DNA of 64,000 nt from Caulobacter vibrioides OR37 (GTDB taxonomy: Bacteria > Pseudomonadota > Alphaproteobacteria > Caulobacterales > Caulobacteraceae): the NCBI RefSeq assembly GCF_000372645.1, contig NZ_APMP01000007.1, positions 62,001 to 126,000 of the forward strand, written 5' to 3'. Position numbers and translations under genes: made by a program. The notes beneath the pieces were generated by a model. It was given only the letters and a program-made list of their open reading frames with translations, was not told the DNA's origin and made no database searches. Below, one piece after another: positions 59,227 through 64,000 of this stretch (position 1 is the first letter of the stretch; each line of letters begins with the position of its first letter).

Positions 59227-59679
59227 TTAAGTGTTAAGCGCCCGGCGCATGACCAGCGCGTCCTTGGCCCCATCTGGGTGAGGATAATAGCCCTTGCGGA
59301 GCCCGACCCGGGCGAAACCGGCCGACTGATAGAGCCCGATGGCCGGCGCGTTGTCGGCCGCGACCTCCAGGAACATCGCTTCGGCCCGGGTTTCGGCGGC
59401 GATTCCGGCGGCCATCTCGACCAGGGCCGCGCCCCAGCCGCGTCGGCGGGCGGCCGGATCGACGGCGATGGTCAGGATCTCGGCCTCGCCCGCGATCGAG
59501 CGGCACAGGATGAAGCCCTTGGACACCGCGGGCTCTCCAGCCTCGCCCAGCACGGCGAAGGCGCCCGGGGATTTCAGCAAGTCGTCGAACTCCACCGCCG
59601 TCCAGGGCCGGTCGAAGGCCTTGTCGTGCAGATCGGCGAGGTCGAAGGCGGCTTCGGAGCCGACAGGGCGCAGGTTCAT
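59227..59679 (-). CDS. rimI: Ribosomal protein S18-alanine N-acetyltransferase-like GNAT protein
   Basis: 150 residues of GNAT fold. The acetyl-CoA loop is AVDPAARRRGWGAALVEM, and a late FLEVAADNAPAIGLYQSAGFARVGLRKGYY matches RimI. It overlaps tsaB by four bases; tsaB-rimI pairing is common in bacteria. RimI acetylates the N-terminus of S18 in E. coli; other targets are possible. Confidence 0.92.
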   Translation of the reverse strand: MNLRPVGSEAAFDLADLHDKAFDRPWTAVEFDDLLKSPGAFAVLGEAGEPAVSKGFILCRSIAGEAEILTIAVDPAARRRGWGAALVEMAAGIAAETRAEAMFLEVAADNAPAIGLYQSAGFARVGLRKGYYPHPDGAKDALVMRRALNT

Positions 59680-60311
59680 GCGGCGGGCAAGGTGGCGTAG
59701 GGCGCGCGCAGATAGAGCGGCCGGGGGGAATGGGTCGGAACCGGCTTTCGGTCCGCCAGGCGAGCGACGGCGACGGGATCGGGCGCGACGGGCGTCAGCA
59801 CGGCGGCGTCCGGCAGCACATTGGCCAGCAACGGCGCGCCCGAGCCGACCAAGGTCGCCGGCCCGCCCGAATAGAGCTCGGCGAGGCGCGCGGCGGCCTC
59901 GCCCAGGCCCAGGGCGTCGGGCGCCATCAGCGAGACGCCGTCTGAGAAGACCTGGATGTAGACCTGCTCCATCCGCGCATCCAGAACGGCCGCGACGAAG
60001 CCCTGGGTTCCGAAAGCCAGACTCTCCAGCGTGTTGACGCCCACGCAGGGGATCGACAACGCCGTGGCCAACCCCTTGGCGAAGGCCAGGCCGACACGCA
60101 GGCCCGTGAACGAGCCGGGTCCGACGGTGACGCCGATACGCTTGAGATCCGCGAAAGCCACGCCGGCCTCGGCGACGGTCTCGCGCGCGATGGGCCCGAT
60201 CCACTCCTGATGGCCGCGAGTCATCGGCTCGCTGCGCGCCGCCAGGACGCGTTCGCCGTCCAGGACGGCGACCGAGCTGGCGCCCAGGCAGGTGTCGATC
60301 GAAAGGATCAT
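59676..60311 (-). CDS. tsaB: tRNA threonylcarbamoyladenosine biosynthesis protein TsaB
   Basis: 211 residues of the ASKHA fold: ILSIDTCLGASSVAVLDGERV at the N-terminus, VTVGPGSFTGLRVGLAFAKGLA, and AVLDARMEQVYIQVF. It is the inactive partner that scaffolds TsaD (9090-10208) for t6A synthesis. It overlaps rimI by four bases and follows a lipoprotein gene by three. Confidence 0.95.
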   Translation of the reverse strand: MILSIDTCLGASSVAVLDGERVLAARSEPMTRGHQEWIGPIARETVAEAGVAFADLKRIGVTVGPGSFTGLRVGLAFAKGLATALSIPCVGVNTLESLAFGTQGFVAAVLDARMEQVYIQVFSDGVSLMAPDALGLGEAAARLAELYSGGPATLVGSGAPLLANVLPDAAVLTPVAPDPVAVARLADRKPVPTHSPRPLYLRAPYATLPAA

Positions 60312-60314
60312 GAG

Positions 60315-60959
60315 CTAGGCCGAGGCCACGTTGGCGCCCTCGGCGGGCCGCCAGACCAGCTCGTTCAGCTGACCCTTGGCCTTCAGGGCCGCCTCCGACT
60401 GCAGACCCTTGCCCGTATAGCCAGGCACGCCGAAGACATAGGACACGGTCGGCGCCTCGGGACGCACGCAGATGGTCTGGTTGACCTCGCGCCCCTCGCC
60501 GGCCCGGCAATGATCCAGCGTGAAGCCCAGGTCGCGCCACTTGGCCAGCAGCGCTTCGTCCTTGGGACCGCGCACGTCGCCGGCGGCGGCGCGGACATAG
60601 GCGATCTCGCCCTCGTCGGTCTTGCCGATCTCCAGCAGCGGGACCTTATCCTGCTCGACATTGATGATCGGCTGGGCGGGACCCTCGCCGAAATGCAGGA
60701 AGGCCTGTTCGACCTTGGCCTTGGGGAAGAGAACCTTCAGCGTGGCCAGGTCGAAGGCGGTGGCGCCATTGATCGGCCCGACCCCGTCCTTGGTGATCTT
60801 CAGCACGCCGCCCGTATAGGGCGCGACCGCGACGCGGACGGGACCTTTGGGCGCCGCCTCGGACGGGCTGGCGTCATGGGCGGCGGGCGTCTTTTCCCCC
60901 TGGCCGCAGGCGGCGAGCAGCAGGAGCGGCAGGGCGAGAAGCGCGGGACGAAAGGTCAT
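60315..60959 (-). CDS. Lipoprotein of unknown function (possibly DUF1131)
   Basis: 214 residues with a lipoprotein signal ending LAAC (Cys18). The mature part begins with a Pro/Ala/Ser linker, then GPINGATAFDLATLKVLFPKAKV, which reminds me of DUF1131; that is recall. It lies three bases upstream of tsaB and is probably in the same transcript. Confidence 0.65.
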   Translation of the reverse strand: MTFRPALLALPLLLLAACGQGEKTPAAHDASPSEAAPKGPVRVAVAPYTGGVLKITKDGVGPINGATAFDLATLKVLFPKAKVEQAFLHFGEGPAQPIINVEQDKVPLLEIGKTDEGEIAYVRAAAGDVRGPKDEALLAKWRDLGFTLDHCRAGEGREVNQTICVRPEAPTVSYVFGVPGYTGKGLQSEAALKAKGQLNELVWRPAEGANVASA

Positions 60960-60993
60960 AAAGAGCTTCTAGCGAATCCGCGCCCGATGCACA

Positions 60994-61027
60994 AAAGCCC
61001 GTCGCCATTTTCGGGCGACGGGCTTTT
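60994..61027. terminator. Strong bidirectional terminator after the nitroreductase gene
   Basis: AAAAGCCCGTCGCC pairs with GGCGACGGGCTTTT, a 14-base perfect stem with a six-base loop, 23 bases past the stop of the RutE-like gene. Confidence 0.93.
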
Positions 61028-61049
61028 GATCGTTAGAGACGTTCGCGGG

Positions 61050-61637
61050 TCAGAGGATCTTCGCGGCTTCGTCGAAGTCGAGGCGCGGATTGCGCGGGAA
61101 CAGACCTTCTTCCGTGCCGTGGCCAATCGAGGCGATGAAGTTGCTCTTGATGTTCGTGCCCGCGAAGAACTCGGCGTCGACGCCGGCGTTGTCGAAGCCC
61201 GACATCGGGCCGACGTCCAGGCCCAGGGCCCGCGCGGCCAGGATGAAGTAGCCGCCCTGCAGCGAGCTGTTGCGCAGCGCGCCCCATTCGCGGGCGGCCA
61301 GGTCGTTGAACCAGTCCTTGGCGCCCGGGGCGTGCGGGAACAGCTTCGGCAGGGTCTCGGGGAAGTCGAGGTCGTAGCCGACAATCACGGTGCACGGCGC
61401 TTGACGGATTTTCGCGGCGTTCGAGCCCGAGGACAGCTTGGCCAAACGCTCCTTGGCCTCTTCCGAGGTGAGGAAGTAGAAGCGCGCCGGGCTCGAGTTG
61501 GCGGCCGTCGGACCGAACTTGGTCAGCTCATAGAGTTCGCGCAGCACGCTCTCCGGCAGCGGCGTCGGATCCCAGCCGTTGCGGGTGCGGGCTTCGGTGA
61601 ACAGCTGGGCGAGCGAGGCGTCTTCGAGCTTGGCCAT
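61050..61637 (-). CDS. RutE/HadB-like nitroreductase family protein
   Basis: 195 residues, the short nitroreductase type: [46 protein letters not shown]-like [33 protein letters not shown] and NFIASIGHG. It is FMN-dependent. E. coli RutE reduces malonic semialdehyde, but there is no rut operon here, so the substrate is open. I recall that the C. crescentus counterpart is annotated as CC_0061. It is preceded by an operator-like dyad. Confidence 0.9.
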   Translation of the reverse strand: MAKLEDASLAQLFTEARTRNGWDPTPLPESVLRELYELTKFGPTAANSSPARFYFLTSEEAKERLAKLSSGSNAAKIRQAPCTVIVGYDLDFPETLPKLFPHAPGAKDWFNDLAAREWGALRNSSLQGGYFILAARALGLDVGPMSGFDNAGVDAEFFAGTNIKSNFIASIGHGTEEGLFPRNPRLDFDEAAKIL

Positions 61638-61672
61638 GAGCGATCCTTACAAGGTCTATTCGCAACTCTTAT

Positions 61673-61687
61673 GGTTACAATATAACC
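61673..61687. promoter_or_regulatory. Operator-like inverted repeat upstream of the nitroreductase gene
   Basis: GGTTA-N5-TAACC, 36 bases upstream of the ATG, in an A/T-rich patch that stands out from the GC-rich surroundings. It fits a MarR/HxlR-sized regulator; none is encoded next to it. Confidence 0.45.
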
Positions 61688-61733
61688 TTGGAGCCGAGAC
61701 GGGCAACACCCGCGGCCACCGATCCGGTGAAAA

Positions 61734-62303
61734 TCAGAGCGTCTGCTCGACCCGGGTCACTTCCGGCACATAGTGCTTGAGCATGTTCTCGACGCCCGAC
61801 TTCAGGGTCGCCGAAGAGGACGGGCAGCCCGAGCAGGCGCCGCGCATGTGCAGCCAGACCACGCCGGTCTTCGGCTCGAAGCGCGAGAAGACGATGTCGC
61901 CGCCGTCCTGGGCCACGGCCGGGCGGATGCGCGTGTCGAGAAGCTCCTTGATCTCGGCGACGATCTGCGAGGCGTCCTCGTCATAGTCTCCGTCGTCATG
62001 GCCTCCGGCCTCGACCGCGTCCAGCAGCAGCGGACGACCGCTGGTGAAGTGATCCATGATCGCCGCCAGGATCGGCGCCTTCAGATGCGGCCACTGGGCG
62101 TCCTCGCCCTTGGTCACGGTCAGGAAGTCGGGGCCGAAGAACACCCGCGTCACGTCGCCGAGCTCGAATAGCGCCTTGGCCAGGGGCGAGGCGTCGCCCT
62201 CCTCCGGGGTGCGGAATTCCCGCGCGCCCTCGCCCAGAACCTCTCGGCCGGGGAGGAACTTCAGGACCTCGGGATTGGGCGTGGTTTCGGTCTGAATGAA
62301 CAT
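61734..62303 (-). CDS. NifU-family iron-sulfur scaffold/carrier protein
   Basis: 189 residues with the N-terminal NFU domain (MFIQTETTPNPEVLKFLPGR, then FFGPDFLTVTK) and the C-terminal NifU domain (RPAVAQDGGDIVF and the cluster pair Cys157-x-x-Cys160 in GACSGCPSSSATLK). It carries a 4Fe-4S cluster to client enzymes; several iron-sulfur enzymes (MiaB, MoaA, IorA) are encoded in this window. The ATG at 62303 has GGAGG close upstream. Confidence 0.95.
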   Translation of the reverse strand: MFIQTETTPNPEVLKFLPGREVLGEGAREFRTPEEGDASPLAKALFELGDVTRVFFGPDFLTVTKGEDAQWPHLKAPILAAIMDHFTSGRPLLLDAVEAGGHDDGDYDEDASQIVAEIKELLDTRIRPAVAQDGGDIVFSRFEPKTGVVWLHMRGACSGCPSSSATLKSGVENMLKHYVPEVTRVEQTL

Positions 62304-62382
62304 GGCCTCCAGATGGACCTCGCGACGTGTTGACGCAAGACCGGCCGCCACGGCGCTCCAAGGACAAGGTCATCGAATTTTG

Positions 62383-62404
62383 AAAGTGACACTGGCGTCA
62401 TTTT
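62383..62404. promoter_or_regulatory. Operator-like dyad upstream of the P450 gene
   Basis: AAA-N-TGAC-N6-GTCA-N-TTT, 46 bases upstream of the P450 start. The two TGAC/GTCA arms and the A/T flanks are symmetrical. It would suit a TetR- or GntR-type repressor. Confidence 0.5.
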
Positions 62405-62449
62405 CTGGCGGTATGGACGAAAGAACAATGATCCGCGGGAGGATCCGAG

Positions 62450-63718
62450 ATGAGCGATGGTTCGATCGACCTGAAGGACGCCGCGCGCGCCGAAGCCTAT
62501 GCGACGCCGCTGGAGGAGTTTCACGTGGCCCGGCCGGCCCTGTTCCAGGCCGATGCGATGTGGCCCTTTTTCGAGCGGCTGCGGAAGGAGGACCCCGTCC
62601 ACTTCTCCAAGGGGGATGAAGAGACCGGGCCTTATTGGTCGATCACCCGCTACGAAGACATCATGACCGTCGACACGACCCACCAGGTCTTCTCGTCGGA
62701 CGCGCATCTGGGCGGCATCACCATCCGGAACTTCGACGAGGACTTCGTCCTGCCGATGTTCATCGCCATGGACCAGCCCAAGCACGATATCCAGCGCAAG
62801 ACGGTCAGTCCGATCGTCTCGCCGACCAATCTGGCCAAGCTTGAAGGGATCATTCGCGAGCGGGTCCAGCGCATTCTCGACAGCCTGCCCATCGACGAGC
62901 CCTTCGACTGGGTCGATCGAGTGTCTATCGAGCTGACCACCCAGATGCTGGCCACCCTGTTCGACTTCCCCTGGGAAGAGCGCCGCAAGCTGACGCGCTG
63001 GTCGGACATCGCCACCGCCTCGCCCGAGAGCGGCATCATCGAAAGCGAGGAGGCCCGCCGCGCCGAGTTGATGGAGTGCCTGGGTTATTTCACCAATCTC
63101 TGGAACGAGCGGGTGAACCTGACCGAGCCGGGCAACGACCTGATCTCGATGCTGGCCCACGGCGAGGCCACCCGCGACATGCCGCCGATGGAGTATCTGG
63201 GGAACATCATCCTGCTGATCGTCGGCGGCAATGACACCACCCGTAACTCGATCACCGGCGGCCTCTACGCCCTGTCGAAAAATCCCCAGGAAGAAGCCAA
63301 GCTGCGCGCCGATCCCAGCCTGATCCCGAACATGGTCTCGGAGATCATCCGCTGGCAAACGCCCCTGGCCCACATGCGCCGCACGGCGCTGGCCGACTAC
63401 GAGCTGAACGGCAAGACCATCAAGAAGGGCGACAAGGTCGTCATGTGGTACGTCTCGGGCAACCGCGACGACACGGTGATCGAGAACGCCGACCAATTCA
63501 TCATCGACCGCCCGCAGGCCCGCCGCCACCTGTCGTTCGGCTTCGGCATTCACCGCTGCGTCGGCAACCGCTTGGCCGAGATGCAGTTGAAGATCGTCTG
63601 GGAAGAGGTGCTCAAGCGCTTCCCCAAGATCGAGGTGCTGGAAGAGCCCAAGCGCGTGTACTCGACCTTCGTGAAGGGCTACGAGCGGATGATGGTGCGG
63701 ATCCCCGAGCGGATCTAG
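62450..63718 (+). CDS. Cytochrome P450, CYP153 type (alkane/fatty-acid hydroxylase)
   Basis: 422 residues. The I-helix motif is GGNDTTRNS, the ExxR pair is in SEIIRW, and the heme ligand is Cys370 in FGFGIHRCVGNRLAEMQ. GGNDTTRNS and GIHRCVGNRLAEMQLKI are typical of CYP153 terminal alkane hydroxylases; C. crescentus has one named CYP153A2, of which this is probably the counterpart. It needs a ferredoxin and reductase, not encoded here. It is a single gene with its own terminator. Confidence 0.93.
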   Translation: MSDGSIDLKDAARAEAYATPLEEFHVARPALFQADAMWPFFERLRKEDPVHFSKGDEETGPYWSITRYEDIMTVDTTHQVFSSDAHLGGITIRNFDEDFVLPMFIAMDQPKHDIQRKTVSPIVSPTNLAKLEGIIRERVQRILDSLPIDEPFDWVDRVSIELTTQMLATLFDFPWEERRKLTRWSDIATASPESGIIESEEARRAELMECLGYFTNLWNERVNLTEPGNDLISMLAHGEATRDMPPMEYLGNIILLIVGGNDTTRNSITGGLYALSKNPQEEAKLRADPSLIPNMVSEIIRWQTPLAHMRRTALADYELNGKTIKKGDKVVMWYVSGNRDDTVIENADQFIIDRPQARRHLSFGFGIHRCVGNRLAEMQLKIVWEEVLKRFPKIEVLEEPKRVYSTFVKGYERMMVRIPERI

Positions 63719-63744
63719 GCCGCGCCGCCCTCCCAAAAAAGATT

Positions 63745-63777
63745 CGCCGCGCCAGTCAGAGGCTGGCGCGGCGTTTT
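63745..63777 (+). terminator. Intrinsic terminator of the P450 gene
   Basis: The 11-base perfect stem CGCCGCGCCAG/CTGGCGCGGCG with a seven-base loop is followed by TTTT, 26 bases past the stop. Confidence 0.9.
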
Positions 63778-63807
63778 CGTATCGGGACCTTAGGGCGCCA
63801 AGGCGCC

Positions 63808-63924
63808 TAGAACCTGTCCGCTTCAAATGGAATCATTTGAAGCGGATAAACAGGCTCTAAATTCAAATATTTAGAGCGCGTTCGAGCGGTTTAACCGCTC
63901 ACACTTAAACCTAACGCGCCCTAA
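63808..63924. repeat. Composite double-hairpin intergenic repeat, copy C (inverted orientation)
   Basis: Read on the minus strand it has the same order as copies A and B. Module 1 is TTAGGGCGCGTT/AACGCGCTCTAA with the inner GAGCGGTT/AACCGCTC. The linker is A/T-rich. Module 2 is TAGAGCCTGT/ACAGGTTCTA with the inner CCGCTTCAAATG/CATTTGAAGCGG. Its plus-strand right end contains the stop codon of trpS. Confidence 0.82.
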
Positions 63925-64000
63925 GCCCCCCAGAAACCGACCAGCTTCTTGACCTCGGACAGGGTCGGGGCGGCGGCTTCGCGAGCCTTCTCCGCGCCCT
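63921..64000 (-). CDS. trpS: Tryptophanyl-tRNA synthetase, C-terminal end (cut by the window edge)
   Basis: Only 25 codons and the TAG stop are visible, ending KAREAAAPTLSEVKKLVGFWGA. The closing PTLSEVKKLVGFW is the characteristic C-terminus of bacterial TrpS. The stop codon and the last Ala codon fall in the end of repeat copy C. The active-site half lies outside the window. Confidence 0.8.
   Translation of the reverse strand, partial: GAEKAREAAAPTLSEVKKLVGFWGA

Overview
The window is high-GC alphaproteobacterial chromosome, almost certainly Caulobacter (C. vibrioides/crescentus or a close relative). The gene order rimP-nusA-ylxR-infB, rbfA-truB-rpsO-pnp, lnt-xre-metK-trmB, rimI-fur-miaB-phoH-ybeY-corC, a RutE-like nitroreductase, a NifU-type protein, a CYP153-type P450 and trpS matches what I remember of the C. 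crescentus CC_0034 to CC_0064 stretch. That match is recall and was not searched. No phage, insertion sequence, integrase, CRISPR array or rRNA was seen, and the coding style is uniform throughout.

Layout. 0-4.9 kb: the N-terminal part of an alpha-2-macroglobulin, an exported beta-carbonic anhydrase, a small unknown protein, an M61 peptidase and tRNA-Thr(CGT). 4.9-9.0 kb: a heme operon on the minus strand (hemC, hemD, a mitofilin-like membrane protein, hemY), divergent from tsaD-gpsA. 11.2-14.8 kb: a YciI protein, a Rieske protein, a methyltransferase and a chemoreceptor. 14.8-21.4 kb: a molybdenum-cofactor island (moaA, moaD, moaE, moaB, moaC, a MocA-like nucleotidyltransferase) next to a two-subunit molybdenum hydroxylase (iorA/iorB), the probable client enzyme. 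21.7-27.4 kb: a MliC-like lipoprotein, a shortened siroheme synthase, an MHS-family transporter and a soluble hybrid histidine kinase. 27.4-30.8 kb: an iron-uptake pair (PiuC-type dioxygenase and TonB siderophore receptor) behind a Fur-box-like dyad; fur itself lies at 58.8 kb. 31-35.4 kb: LysE-type exporter, RNase T2, a LysR regulator with a divergent AhpD-like/PPOX/NTF2-like set, and a zinc-ribbon protein.

The second half is mostly core machinery on the minus strand. rimP-nusA-ylxR-infB ends at a strong terminator. A block of about 4 kb (glycosyltransferase, DUF2939-like lipoprotein, exported protein, dienelactone hydrolase, small membrane protein) then separates it from rbfA-truB-rpsO-pnp, which in many bacteria follow infB directly. 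ppa and a DUF5990-like gene are divergent from rimP. Next come trmB, metK, an XRE regulator, lnt, a CorC-like protein, ybeY, phoH, miaB, fur, rimI, tsaB, a lipoprotein, a RutE-like reductase and a NifU-like scaffold, then a plus-strand CYP153-like P450 and the 3' end of trpS.

The most interesting non-coding structures are: (i) a composite repeat made of two nested hairpins joined by an A/T-rich linker, in three full copies whose inner stems co-vary, plus a 34-base deletion derivative whose two ends supply the stop codons of two converging genes; (ii) a strong intrinsic terminator in the leader of the rimP-nusA-infB operon, which suggests attenuation; (iii) several short operator-like dyads at metK, the LysR gene, the P450 gene, the nitroreductase gene and hemC/tsaD. 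I did not find a clearly new multi-gene system.
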